Below are positions 52,680 through 62,900 of a stretch of 64,000 nucleotides of DNA, piece by piece. Each line of letters begins with the position of its first letter. Positions within the stretch are counted from its first letter, which is position 1. Source of the stretch: Paraflavitalea devenefica (GTDB lineage: Bacteria; Bacteroidota; Bacteroidia; Chitinophagales; Chitinophagaceae); contig NZ_JAARML010000004.1 of NCBI RefSeq assembly GCF_011759375.1, forward strand, positions 372,001 through 436,000, written 5' to 3'. Under the pieces are notes generated by a model. The model searched no databases. It was not told the DNA's origin and saw nothing but the letters and a program-made list of their open reading frames with translations. The translations under genes and the position numbers were made by a program.

Positions 52680-55073
52680 TTGTTTAAGAACTATCTCAAA
52701 ATAGCGTTCCGGAATCTGATGAGGAATAAGACCTTTTCCTTCATCAACATCTTTGGCCTGGGCCTCAGCATGAGCGTATGCCTGCTGGTGATCATTCGTG
52801 TGAAAGACCAGTTGAGCTACGACAAATTTCATCCCCATGCCGACCAGCTATACCGCATTATTACCGATGTGACCAATAGAGAAGGCAGGGATTTTACATT
52901 GGCCAGTACGCCCCTGCCGCTGGCGGATAAATTGACTACCGACTTTGATCTCGTAGAAAGTTTCACCCGCATTTATCCCTGGAATGGTAATGCCAATAGT
53001 GGTGTTAAAGAACTGTCCGTACGCCAGGCATTTGTAGACAACCATTTCTTCCAACTGTTTGGTTTTACCCTCCGGTCGGGCGATACCCGTACAGCCTTAA
53101 CAGCGCCCAATAGCATTGTATTGAGCGCAGCCACCGCAGAAAAGTTCTTTGGACAGGCAGATGCCATGGGACAGGTAATCTCGCTGGCCAACCTGGGCGA
53201 TTTCCGGGTGACCGGTGTGCTGGATAAACCTGCCGGCAAATCGCACCTGGAGAAAGACGCCTATATGTCTATGAGTTCTGTACCGCAGCTTGAAAAAACG
53301 GGGAAACTGGCAGCCAACCTGCAGGGATGGAATAATGGCACCAGCGCCTATACTTACTTACTGCTGAAACCACAGGCCCGGAAACAACAACTGAGCCAGG
53401 CAGTAAGCACCATTGCCGACGGCCTGGTAAAGCACTCAAAGCTGGTAGGAAAAGAAAACTTCTCCTTTACCGTACAACCCTTCAATAAAATAATATTAAG
53501 CGAAGAAATGGGCTTTCCGCTGGGCAATACCGGTTCACGCGGCAAAGTACTGGCCGAAATAGTCATCGCCTTTATCATCCTGTTATCGGCCTGCTTTAAC
53601 TATACCAACCTGTCTGTAGCCCGCTCATTGAAAAGAGGCAAGGAAGTAGGCATTCGCAAAGTATCGGGCGCGGTACGGACACAGGTATTTGTGCAGTTTA
53701 TTATTGAATCGCTCATCACTGCATTTCTGGCACTGTTGCTGGGCTGGATTATGCTGCATATCATAACCGGTCAGGCATTCAGCCGGGATATGATATCGGC
53801 CGACGATCTTACACCGGATGCCTCCACTTTCTTATGGTTCTTCGGCTTTAGCCTCTTTGCCGGCTTGCTGGCAGGCGTATTACCGGCCTGGGCCTTATCC
53901 GCTTTCAAACCGGTAGAAGTATTAAAGAACCTCTCTACCGTAAAATTATTCCTGGGAAATAATTTCAGGAAGAGCCTGATTGTAACACAATTCTCGCTAT
54001 CATTGATAGCGGCCGTGTTTACGCTTACCTTCTTCCGTCAGTTTGATTATATGGCCAATGCTGATCCCGGATTCAGAAAGGACCATATCATCACCATTCC
54101 TGTAACGGCAGCCGGTCAGCCCGTACTGAAGCATGAACTGGAACAACTGAGCGGCGTTACCAGTGTGGCAGCCATCTCTACCATTCCCGGTAAAGATGCT
54201 ACCGGCGCTACCAGGGTAAGGCCGCGCCCCGGAACAGACCCCATCAGCATGGACTATTATTATGCAGATGCCGCCATTATCAATACCATGAACCTCACCC
54301 TGGTGGCAGGCAACAGTTTTCCCGTTGCGCCAGACAGCGTGCAGACCGAACAATATGTGATCCTGAATGAACTGGCCCTGCAGCCACTGCATATCACTTC
54401 GCCGCAGCAGGCTATTGGTAAAGCCATCTGGATCGACGACAGCGTACAGGTACAGATAGCCGGTGTGATCAAAAACTTTTCCCATCGCGGGCTGGATATT
54501 CCGTACATTCCACTGGTGATACGTAACAAACCATCTGCCTTCCATTACCTGGTGGTAAGCACTGCTACTTCCCTGCCGGCTACTTTCCTGAAAACAGTAG
54601 AAGGTGCCTGGAAAAAGCAATATCCCTACCAACCTTTTGAAGGCCGCTGGCTGCAGGAAGAATGGAAGAACCGGTACAGCGCCACCGGTACCGTGGGCAT
54701 GCTGGGCTTCCTCACGTTCATTACCATCACCATTGCCTCGCTGGGCCTGCTGGGTATGGTAATGTATACCACAGAAACGCGCCGCAAGGAAATTGGCATC
54801 CGGAAAGTAATGGGGGCCAGTGTAGCAGCAGTGATGACCTTATTAAGCAGGAATTTTGGGAAGCTGTTGCTGATTGCGGGCTGTATAGCCTTACCCATCG
54901 GGTACCTGTTAAGTTTCTTTTTTTTAAACATATTTGCAAACCGTATTTCCATCGGCGTGGATATCCTGCTGATCAGCTTTATGGGTATGTTAGGAATAGC
55001 CCTGCTCACCATGATCATCCAGATATACCGGGTAGCAGTAGCCAATCCGGTGGAAAGCCTGCGAAGCGAATAA
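52680..55073 (+). CDS. FtsX/MacB-type ABC permease, divergent (permease 16)
   Basis: 797 residues. The start is TTG at 52680, supported by TTG-Phe-Lys-Asn-Tyr-Leu-Lys matching the MFKNYLK start of the family; no closer ATG fits. Loop 1 is KEVGIRKVSGA (Glu322) and loop 2 is KEIGIRKVMGAS (Glu704). Core domain 2 has GVIKNFSHRGLD, the most altered form of the DFH-x-x-SLH signature. The tail is NPVESLRSE. TM2 ends NYTNLSVARS. It precedes the ATPase gene by 39 bases and is probably cotranslated with it. Two different permease chains beside one ATPase hint at a heteromeric pair. Confidence 0.93.
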   Translation: MFKNYLKIAFRNLMRNKTFSFINIFGLGLSMSVCLLVIIRVKDQLSYDKFHPHADQLYRIITDVTNREGRDFTLASTPLPLADKLTTDFDLVESFTRIYPWNGNANSGVKELSVRQAFVDNHFFQLFGFTLRSGDTRTALTAPNSIVLSAATAEKFFGQADAMGQVISLANLGDFRVTGVLDKPAGKSHLEKDAYMSMSSVPQLEKTGKLAANLQGWNNGTSAYTYLLLKPQARKQQLSQAVSTIADGLVKHSKLVGKENFSFTVQPFNKIILSEEMGFPLGNTGSRGKVLAEIVIAFIILLSACFNYTNLSVARSLKRGKEVGIRKVSGAVRTQVFVQFIIESLITAFLALLLGWIMLHIITGQAFSRDMISADDLTPDASTFLWFFGFSLFAGLLAGVLPAWALSAFKPVEVLKNLSTVKLFLGNNFRKSLIVTQFSLSLIAAVFTLTFFRQFDYMANADPGFRKDHIITIPVTAAGQPVLKHELEQLSGVTSVAAISTIPGKDATGATRVRPRPGTDPISMDYYYADAAIINTMNLTLVAGNSFPVAPDSVQTEQYVILNELALQPLHITSPQQAIGKAIWIDDSVQVQIAGVIKNFSHRGLDIPYIPLVIRNKPSAFHYLVVSTATSLPATFLKTVEGAWKKQYPYQPFEGRWLQEEWKNRYSATGTVGMLGFLTFITITIASLGLLGMVMYTTETRRKEIGIRKVMGASVAAVMTLLSRNFGKLLLIAGCIALPIGYLLSFFFLNIFANRISIGVDILLISFMGMLGIALLTMIIQIYRVAVANPVESLRSE

Positions 55074-55112
55074 TGAACCATAAACAACAAACAATAAACT
55101 AAAAACTATAGA

Positions 55113-55775
55113 ATGTTAGAGCTAAAGCACATCTCCAAATGGGTTACGATAGGCGGCAAACCTACTTTCCTGTTAAAAGATATTAATCTCACGGTTAAGG
55201 CAGGTGAATTCGTATCCATCATGGGGCCTTCCGGTTCCGGTAAATCCACCCTGTTGCACATCATCGGCATGCTGGACGATGCCAATGAAGGCGAATATTA
55301 TTTTAACGGGGAGGCAGTGCACAGCATGAAAGAGAAACAGCGCTCCCAGTTATACAAAAGACATATCGGCTTTGTATTCCAGGCTTATCACCTCATTGAT
55401 GAGCTCACCGTATATGAGAATATTGAGACCCCGCTCATTTACCAGGATATCAAGGCTTCTGAACGTAAGGCAATGGTAGCCGATATACTGGACCGTTTCC
55501 AGATAGTAGGCAAGAAAGATCTCTTCCCTACCCAGCTTTCCGGCGGACAACAGCAACTGGTAGGTATTGCCCGCGCCCTGATTGCCAAACCACAGTTACT
55601 GCTGGCCGATGAGCCTACCGGTAACCTCAATTCCAAACAGGGGGAAGATATCATGGACCTGTTCAAACAACTGAACAATGAAGGCGTGACCATTATACAG
55701 GTAACCCACTCGGAAAAGAATGCAGGCTATGGCACGCATATTATTAACCTGCTGGATGGAAGGATTGACAACTAA
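55113..55775 (+). CDS. ABC ATPase, LolD/MacB type
   Basis: 220 residues, a complete stand-alone nucleotide-binding domain. Walker A GPSGSGKST (38-46), Q-loop Gln90 in FVFQAYHL, signature LSGGQQQ (142-148; the usual last QR is QL), Walker B LLLADE (162-167) with PTGNLNS, and H-loop His199. This order and the GNLNS text fit the group that powers FtsX-type permeases (LolD, MacB, FtsE). It lies between permease 16 and the TolC-type gene and is the only ABC ATPase in the window. It surely serves permeases 15 and 16; service to the fourteen orphans is possible but unproven. Confidence 0.95.
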   Translation: MLELKHISKWVTIGGKPTFLLKDINLTVKAGEFVSIMGPSGSGKSTLLHIIGMLDDANEGEYYFNGEAVHSMKEKQRSQLYKRHIGFVFQAYHLIDELTVYENIETPLIYQDIKASERKAMVADILDRFQIVGKKDLFPTQLSGGQQQLVGIARALIAKPQLLLADEPTGNLNSKQGEDIMDLFKQLNNEGVTIIQVTHSEKNAGYGTHIINLLDGRIDN

Positions 55776-55822
55776 GCATCCGGCATTCAGTATATAAAAC
55801 CTAATCAAAAGGAGAAACAATA

Positions 55823-57160
55823 ATGAAACCAGGTAAAGCCATGTTGACCTGTTATGCGGTAGCATTGATGTCGCTGAACAGTCTTGCGCAAACTACGCCC
55901 ATAACACTGAAGCAGTGTGTAGAAACGGCTATTGCCAATAATATAGATGTGAAACAGCGCGACCTGCAGATGCAGCGTTCAGCCGTAGGCTGGAAGCAGG
56001 GCAAAGCCAACCTGTTGCCTTCCCTTAATGGCAGCGTGAACCACAACCTCAACCAGGGACGTAGTATTGATCCTACTACCAACAGTTATGTGAACCAGAG
56101 TTATACTTCTGCTACTTATAGCCTAAATGCCGACCTCACCCTGTTCAACGGCCTTCGCCTGATCAATAATTTAAAAGCAAGGCAATATGACTATGAAGCC
56201 AGCCGCCTGGAACTGCAACAGCAGAAAGATAACCTGACGCTGGATGTAATATTGGCCTACCTGGAGATACTGACCAATATAGACCTGCTGGAGCAGGCAA
56301 AAAAGCAGGAGTCGGTAAGCCGGCAACAGGTGGAGCGGCTGGAAATAATGCATAAAGAAGGCGCTATCAAACCATCGGACCTGTATGACCTGAAAGGACA
56401 ACTGGCCGATAATAAACTGGCCATCATCAACAGCGGGAATAACCTGAATGCCGCCAAGCTCAGGCTGGCTCAATTGATGAATGTGCCCTATAATGACGCG
56501 CTGCAGGTGGAAAGACTGACAGCCGAACAGTTTGCCATGGATTATCAGGCTACTCCAGACAGCATATACCAGGTAGCTACGGAACAACTGGCACTGGTAA
56601 AAGCAGCCAACCTGCGGCAAAAAAGCGCCGAAAAAGATGTGAAAGCAGCCCGGGGCGCCTTATTCCCCACCATCGGCATCGGCGGTGGCATAGATACCCG
56701 CTTTTCCAGTACCGGTGTAGATACTTCGGGCGGCAAGGTATCCTATTACGACCAGCTTAGTAATAACTACAGCACTGGTGTAGGTATTGGTGTTAGTATT
56801 CCCATCCTGAACGGCTTGCAAAGGAGGAACCAGGTAGCGCTGGCTAAGATTGATCAAAAGCAGGCTGAATACACTGCCCAAACCACGCAGATACAGTTAA
56901 AACAGAACATTGAGCGGGACCATTTCAATATGGAAGCCTCCCTCAACAAGTACCAGGCACTGGTAGACCAGGTAGGTTCGTATACAGAAAATTTCCGGAT
57001 AGCTGAAGTACGGTTCAATGAAGGCGCTTCTACTTCCGTAGAATACCTGCTTGCTAAAAACAACCTCGACAGGTCCAATACCAATTTAATTATTCAGCGG
57101 TATGATTATGTACTGCGTACAAAGATCCTGGACTATTACCAGGGAAAAATGATGTGGTAA
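55823..57160 (+). CDS. TolC-family outer-membrane efflux protein
   Basis: 445 residues, with a signal peptide (about 1-23, ending LNSLAQ). Two outer-membrane efflux repeats follow: about 25-215 (ITLKQCVETAIANNIDVKQR start) and about 245-440 (VGIGVSIPILNGLQRRNQVA in the second). The protein forms a trimeric channel through the outer membrane and a periplasmic helical tunnel. It begins 48 bases after the ATPase gene. Together with permeases 15/16 and the ATPase it suggests a tripartite MacB-TolC-like exporter, but the usual periplasmic adaptor (HlyD/MacA type) is not in the window. Confidence 0.92.
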   Translation: MKPGKAMLTCYAVALMSLNSLAQTTPITLKQCVETAIANNIDVKQRDLQMQRSAVGWKQGKANLLPSLNGSVNHNLNQGRSIDPTTNSYVNQSYTSATYSLNADLTLFNGLRLINNLKARQYDYEASRLELQQQKDNLTLDVILAYLEILTNIDLLEQAKKQESVSRQQVERLEIMHKEGAIKPSDLYDLKGQLADNKLAIINSGNNLNAAKLRLAQLMNVPYNDALQVERLTAEQFAMDYQATPDSIYQVATEQLALVKAANLRQKSAEKDVKAARGALFPTIGIGGGIDTRFSSTGVDTSGGKVSYYDQLSNNYSTGVGIGVSIPILNGLQRRNQVALAKIDQKQAEYTAQTTQIQLKQNIERDHFNMEASLNKYQALVDQVGSYTENFRIAEVRFNEGASTSVEYLLAKNNLDRSNTNLIIQRYDYVLRTKILDYYQGKMMW

Positions 57161-57179
57161 TACGATCAATTATTATATC

Positions 57180-57211
57180 AAGCGATACAGGGTAAGCCTG
57201 TATCGCTTTTT
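57180..57211 (+). terminator. Rho-independent terminator after the TolC-type gene
   Basis: AAGCGATACAGG / CCTGTATCGCTT is a 12-bp perfect stem with a short GTAAG loop, followed by a T-run. It lies 20 bases after the stop and closes the exporter operon. Confidence 0.93.
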
Positions 57212-57340
57212 TATTATGCAATTAAAACCCGGTTCCTTTCAACTCACCCCTCCCCTGCCGGCACTTAATGCATAAGGCTTCCAGGCCCTCAAAATAACCC
57301 CTTCCGGCGCCCGTTAGATCAGGATATAATATCCATCCCT

Positions 57341-59860
57341 ATGTATCCATTATTACGGAAAATGCTGTGGGGCTGCCTGGTATTGCTGATAAAGACCGCT
57401 GCGGCCCAATGCCCGCCGGCCACACCTTTACAAATTGATGGGGTGCTCACCACCGACAGCCGGTGCCAGTCATCAGGCACTGCTCAGGTGCAGGCATCAG
57501 GCGGCGCTGCTCCCTACACGTATTCCATCATTGCCGGACCGGTAACGGCGCCTCCCCAATCGGGCGACAAATTTGAAGCACTGGCCAATGGCACTTATAC
57601 CTTACAGGTTACTGATAACTGTAACAATACAGTAACCCGCAACTTTACCATCGGTGGTACCTATACCACGCCCAATACATCTGAAACGCTTATCCCGCCT
57701 TCTTGTCAGGGTACTGCCGATGGTTCCATGACCATCCAGGTAACCGGCGGCAGGGCGCCGTTTACGTATTCACTCATAGCGCCATCGCCGGTGATTGTGA
57801 CCAACCAGGCAGGCAATGTTTTCAGCAACCTGCCCGCAGGCGTATATACCTACCGGGTACAGGACAGTTGTGGTAATTTTCAAACAAGGACTGTGACCTT
57901 GCTGGAGAATACCAACAATACCTTCAACATTACTGCTATAAAATTGCAATGGGTAGCCTGCGACTCTTTCTATTATGCTTATCGCATCACTTCCCCTGCA
58001 AGCGCCAGCTTCAATGCCCCTTTCCGGGCCGAGCTTAGATTGCCCAATGGTATAGTGATCACGCATACCTTCCCGGTGCCCACCGCTATCATGAACGATA
58101 CCTTCTGGTTCAGGTACAAACATACACCGCTGGTGAACCCCTGGCTTACACTCACGGTGTTCAATGCCTGCGGAACATCCAAAAGTGTATCCACCTATAT
58201 GAGTCCTGACATGACGATTACAAGACTTCCGGCCGGCGGATGCAGCAGTCAATACAACTATACCTTTGACCTGGGCAGGGATAACAATCCCACCTACCCG
58301 CTTCCTATACCGGTACATTGCAGCACCATCACCTACACATTGGTCAATCCTACAGGCGTGGTGGTAGCCTCGCAGGTGAATAATTCTACTTTTTCAGGCT
58401 TTCCCGCGGGGAATGGTTATAAAGTAATCCGCGAAGATTGTTGTGCCAAAGACTCCCTGATCTTCAATTGGCAGGAAATTCCCCGGTTAACCCTGGACTA
58501 TTCCCTGGAGCCCTCCTGTAAGGAAGGCACCGCCTTCGCCCAGATCCTGAATTCCAGCAAAGTACCCGGTACACTCATTGTGGCTTCGGGGCCTGCCGCT
58601 ATTACCTTTGCCGATGGCTCGGTACACAACTATATTTATCCGGATACGTTGCATAACCTGTTTGGCAGTGCCGACATTATTAGCCTTGGCTACCTGACCG
58701 CAGGTACCTACACACTTTACTATGCAGATGCCTGCGGACAAAAAGACACAGTAGATATGGTGATCTCTCCCTCCATGGTTAAGCAGGTAACTTTTGACGC
58801 CAACCTGGTGAAAGGTTGTGTAAATGATAACAAGATCATTTACAACGGTACTGGCAACGTGGCCGATTTTGATTATATAACCATCAACGGAAGCATTACT
58901 GCCACGCAGCTTGTTACCCAAACTGATTTCAAAGACTCGGCTGTTAACCTGCAGCCCGGTCTTTACCAGGTAGATTATAATTATGGGGGCAGTCCCGCCA
59001 ATTATTTATTACAGGGAATGGCAGATTTTGGTTGCGATGTCATCTCCCGCAACATCCATATCCCTGTTTACCAGCAGCCATGGTTGCAGCCTCAGACAGC
59101 CGTGAGCCATTGCGGAACGGACAGGATCGTGAGCCTGCAACCCGACAGCAACAGAGGCGTACTTCCTTTTCAATACCAGATCACTGCAGGACCAGGGGCC
59201 GCCCCTGCACAATCCAATCCTGTTTTCAATAATCTGCCCAAAGGAATGTATACGATACAAATGACAGATGCCTGCGGAAACAGTTATTCCAACAATATAG
59301 CTATTGACACCATGATCAATACAGGTTTATCACTCACCTATGAGTGTCAGTTTGATTATGTCCTGGGAGATGTTGCCTATAACCGTTTTTATACGCCAAC
59401 CTGGCAATACCCCAACAGCACTGTTAGTAGCAATCCATTGTTGTATATCTCACCAATCACAAAGTTTGATACCGGCTATTACAAGCTGACCATCACCAGC
59501 AATATTAATGGCTGTGTTACTACCAGAGATACTACGATCCGTGTGGACCTGTGCATCCTATTAGCCGAAAGGCCAACCGGTAACAGGCCCGGTTCATCCG
59601 CGGGATCTAATGAAGGAAAGTTATGGGTATACCCGGTACCTGCTCCCCGCCAGGCGCCGGTGCGGGTTCAATATGCCCGCGCAGCGAAGCATGCCCGCTT
59701 ACAGGTAATAGACCTGCAGGGCAGGACCGTGTTGCAACAAAATGTGGATTACAAATCCACACAAACCAGCTTAAACCTGGGCAAACTGCCCGCAGGCACT
59801 TACCTGCTGGTATATATCAATAAAGATCAAAGGGAGATCGCCAAAATGGTGTTACAATAG
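57341..59860 (+). CDS. Large T9SS-sorted cell-surface protein (SprB-like repeats)
   Basis: 839 residues. The signal peptide is about 1-23 (MLWGCLVLLIKTAAAQ). At least three SprB-like units with the pattern SC-x-G-T/A ... APYTYSII ... L-x-N/A-G-x-Y-T-x-x-V-x-D-x-C-G/N follow. Examples lie near 35-105, 120-185 and 610-665, among further Cys-paired beta domains. Each unit ends in a short VTDNC/VQDSC/MTDACGN turn. A type A T9SS sorting domain (about 755-839, LWVYPVPAPRQ ... KLPAGTYLLVYINKDQ) sends it through the outer membrane. Its role is likely adhesion or a structural surface layer. It has a single-gene layout with its own terminator on both sides. Confidence 0.88.
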   Translation: MYPLLRKMLWGCLVLLIKTAAAQCPPATPLQIDGVLTTDSRCQSSGTAQVQASGGAAPYTYSIIAGPVTAPPQSGDKFEALANGTYTLQVTDNCNNTVTRNFTIGGTYTTPNTSETLIPPSCQGTADGSMTIQVTGGRAPFTYSLIAPSPVIVTNQAGNVFSNLPAGVYTYRVQDSCGNFQTRTVTLLENTNNTFNITAIKLQWVACDSFYYAYRITSPASASFNAPFRAELRLPNGIVITHTFPVPTAIMNDTFWFRYKHTPLVNPWLTLTVFNACGTSKSVSTYMSPDMTITRLPAGGCSSQYNYTFDLGRDNNPTYPLPIPVHCSTITYTLVNPTGVVVASQVNNSTFSGFPAGNGYKVIREDCCAKDSLIFNWQEIPRLTLDYSLEPSCKEGTAFAQILNSSKVPGTLIVASGPAAITFADGSVHNYIYPDTLHNLFGSADIISLGYLTAGTYTLYYADACGQKDTVDMVISPSMVKQVTFDANLVKGCVNDNKIIYNGTGNVADFDYITINGSITATQLVTQTDFKDSAVNLQPGLYQVDYNYGGSPANYLLQGMADFGCDVISRNIHIPVYQQPWLQPQTAVSHCGTDRIVSLQPDSNRGVLPFQYQITAGPGAAPAQSNPVFNNLPKGMYTIQMTDACGNSYSNNIAIDTMINTGLSLTYECQFDYVLGDVAYNRFYTPTWQYPNSTVSSNPLLYISPITKFDTGYYKLTITSNINGCVTTRDTTIRVDLCILLAERPTGNRPGSSAGSNEGKLWVYPVPAPRQAPVRVQYARAAKHARLQVIDLQGRTVLQQNVDYKSTQTSLNLGKLPAGTYLLVYINKDQREIAKMVLQ

Positions 59861-59901
59861 CAAAAGGGTGGGTCGCCTTCCTAAGGCGGCTCACCCTTTT
59901 G
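59861..59901. terminator. Bidirectional terminator 1
   Basis: CAAAAGGGTGGGTCGCCTT / AAGGCGGCTCACCCTTTTG form a long stem with one internal mismatch, flanked by T-rich text on the plus strand. It starts right at the stop of the plus-strand surface protein. Confidence 0.92.
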
Positions 59902-59912
59902 CTATTTATTCT

Positions 59913-59942
59913 CCGCAGAGTCTCCCGAAGGGGACTCTGCGG
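59913..59942. terminator. Bidirectional terminator 2
   Basis: CCGCAGAGTC-TCC-CGAA-GGG-GACTCTGCGG is a 13-bp stem with one G-T type mismatch. It ends with an A-run (a T-run on the minus strand 3' side is weak). Together with the first hairpin it insulates two convergent genes. Confidence 0.8.
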
Positions 59943-59965
59943 AAAAACATCTCTCCTTTCCTTAT

Positions 59966-62900
59966 CTACAATTTGATCAACTTGATCAGCTTCCTGTTGC
60001 GGCCCTGCACTGCTTCGAGGATATAATGCCCTTTTGCATAATTACCACCCAGTGTGATCCTCGCGCCAATGGCAAGGTTCTCTCTTACTTCCACCAACCT
60101 GCCCACCTGGTCATATACGCGGATACGTATCTTTTCCAACGGTTCTCCCTGTTGCAGGTGCACAGTAAAGGTATAATAGCTGGGCACCGGCGATACCACT
60201 ACATGGAACTCGCCTGCTGCTGCAATAGGGCTTTCAGGCGCCTGCTTGCCGGCACTTTCTCTGGCCCCCTGTGTGCTGGTGATCAGTTGCTCATCTACCT
60301 GACCGTTACAATTGTCGTCACGGCCGTTCTTTACTTCCGCAGCACCAGGGTTCACCGCAGCATCCCAGTCTTTGCAATCACCACCCACCAGTACGTGGCC
60401 AGCCAGCGGAATAGCGGATAGCTTGGAGTTCTCATTACGTCCATAACCATCACGGTCTACGTCCATATAATACCGCAACATAGGCAATCCTTCATCTACC
60501 TGACCATTACAGTTATCATCAAAACCATTGGCCTGTTCAGGAGCACCAGGATATACCGTAGCATCCCAATCTTTGCAATCACCATTCACCAGCACATGGC
60601 CGGCCAGCGGAATAGCTGATAGTTTCGAATTATCATTGCGGCCATAACCATCACGGTCTACATCCATATAATACCGGAGCATGGGCAATCCTTCATCTAC
60701 CTGTCCATTACAGTTATCATCAAAACCATTGGCCTGTTCAGGAGCACCAGGATATACCGTAGCATCCCAATCTTTGCAATCACCATTCACCAGTACATGA
60801 CCGGCCAGCGGAATAGCTGATAGTTTCGAATTATCATCACGGCCATATCCATCACGGTCTACGTCCATATAGTACCGCAGCATCGGCAATCCTTCGTCTA
60901 CCTGGCCATTACAGTTGTCATCACGGCCATTGGCAGCTTCCGCAGCACCCGGATTCACCGTAGCGTCCCAATCGGCGCAGTCACCGCCTACCAGTACCCA
61001 GCCGGGTATCGGCTTATCAGACAAGCGGGCCCCCTGTTCACGGCCATAGCCATCCCGGTCAATGTCCTGGTAATACCAGCGGGTGATGCCGCAGTTCTCA
61101 TCTACTTCGCCATTACAGTTATCATCCTTGTTATTATCACAGATCTCAGTAGCACCCGGGTTTACGGTATTATCATTATCATTGCAATCACCTTGTACAG
61201 TGGTATAACCTGCGGGCGCTGTAGTTTCACAAACAGTAATGGTTTGTGTTGACCCATAACCATCCCCATCAGTATCCCTGAAATACGTGTATTTCGTAAA
61301 GCCTTCATCCACTTCACCATCACAGTCGTCGTCCACACCATTACAGATCTCTGCCGGACAAGCGTCTTCTATTTTGATGGTAGCCTCTCCGGCATGCTTG
61401 ATGCCTTCCAGGTTGCCCGTATTATCAGATGACAACGTAAAGAAGCTGTAGGTGCTGCCGGGCGTACCGCTGAAAGTGATCGCCGTATCGGTGGTGGCTG
61501 CTTGTACAGCCTTGAATGTGCCGCCATTCTCCGACACGTACAGCACATAATCACGCAGGCCCGAGCCACCTGCATCATCCTGTCCGCTCCAGCTTACGCG
61601 GAAATCGGTGTTCTTGCTGGTAGCAGGCAATGCTTTCACCCGGCTTACCGGCGGCAGGGCATCAATGGTATTGAAAATAACAGGGGTTTCAATGGCTGCG
61701 TTGACATCAAAAACAATACTGGCTTTGGCATGAATGCTGTCGCCTGTATTCGTATGATTGGCTGCTTTAATAGTATAAGTTACAAAGCCTTCTCCCCTGC
61801 CGGTGGAATCATTGATGGGCAGGAAGCCCAGCATAGCATTGGCAGGCGGCAGCCCGGTGGCCGGGTCTTTGGATTCAAAGATCCAGAACACTTCTTTCTT
61901 ATTTACATCAATACCCGCCGTAACATCTACCACCACGCCCAAAGAATCCATCACATTGAGGCGCGTTGAATAATAAGTCTTGTCAGCAGGTACCGGGAAG
62001 GTCATGCCGGCAAAGCCAAAATCACCAAGGCGCAAAGAATACAGGTTCGCATTACTATCAATTGGGTGGTTGATCTTTACCACCTGTGCCGGGGCAGTAG
62101 CGAATTCCGGATCATTTTCAAAGCGCACCATATAAGTATGACGCTGAGATTTAGCCACCATCTTACCGGGACCATAACCCTCAGGCCCTACAATATCATT
62201 GGGGTCGCGGGAACATACAATAGGTACGAAAGTAACTTTACCGCCCTTTGTCCGTTTACAACCGGTTTGTTTATCCGTCACCGTTACCGTATAATAACCC
62301 GACCCGCTCACTGTCAGCACTCCACCCGGCCAGCTGTATTCATAATCGCCCGAACCGCCGTTGGCCGAGGCCGACAAAGTGATCGTAGGACGCTGGTCTT
62401 CACAGAACTCCACAGAACCAAAACCCGATACCTGTACCTCCAGGTTACCATCCTTCAGGTGAAAGTCCTGCGTGTACTCACAGTCAGTATCCTTTTTCCG
62501 AACGATGGCCTGGTGCCAGCCACCTGCCAGGTTTTTGAACACATTGGAAGACTGGAATTTTGAACCGTCTACACTATACTCAAAAGGTCCTTCATCGCCA
62601 TATGCGTTGATCGTGGCTTGGCCATCTTTTTTACCACAGGAAGAAGCAGGCTTGGCTACCACATCGATGAGAATCACCAGCAGCTTAAACTCGTGGATAT
62701 TATCTTTTTTTGCAGCATTGGGTAATACCCAACTTCCATCGATAAGACGTTTATCGACCATTTCGCCCGACCTGGGGCTTTTATCGGTAAAACCCTGTAG
62801 CGCATTACCGTTCATATCATGCCCGTCGATCTCCAGCTTATGCGGTCCCTCGGGTCCATCTTTCGTTAACTCTGCCGGTATCTCAAATTCAAATGTCTTT

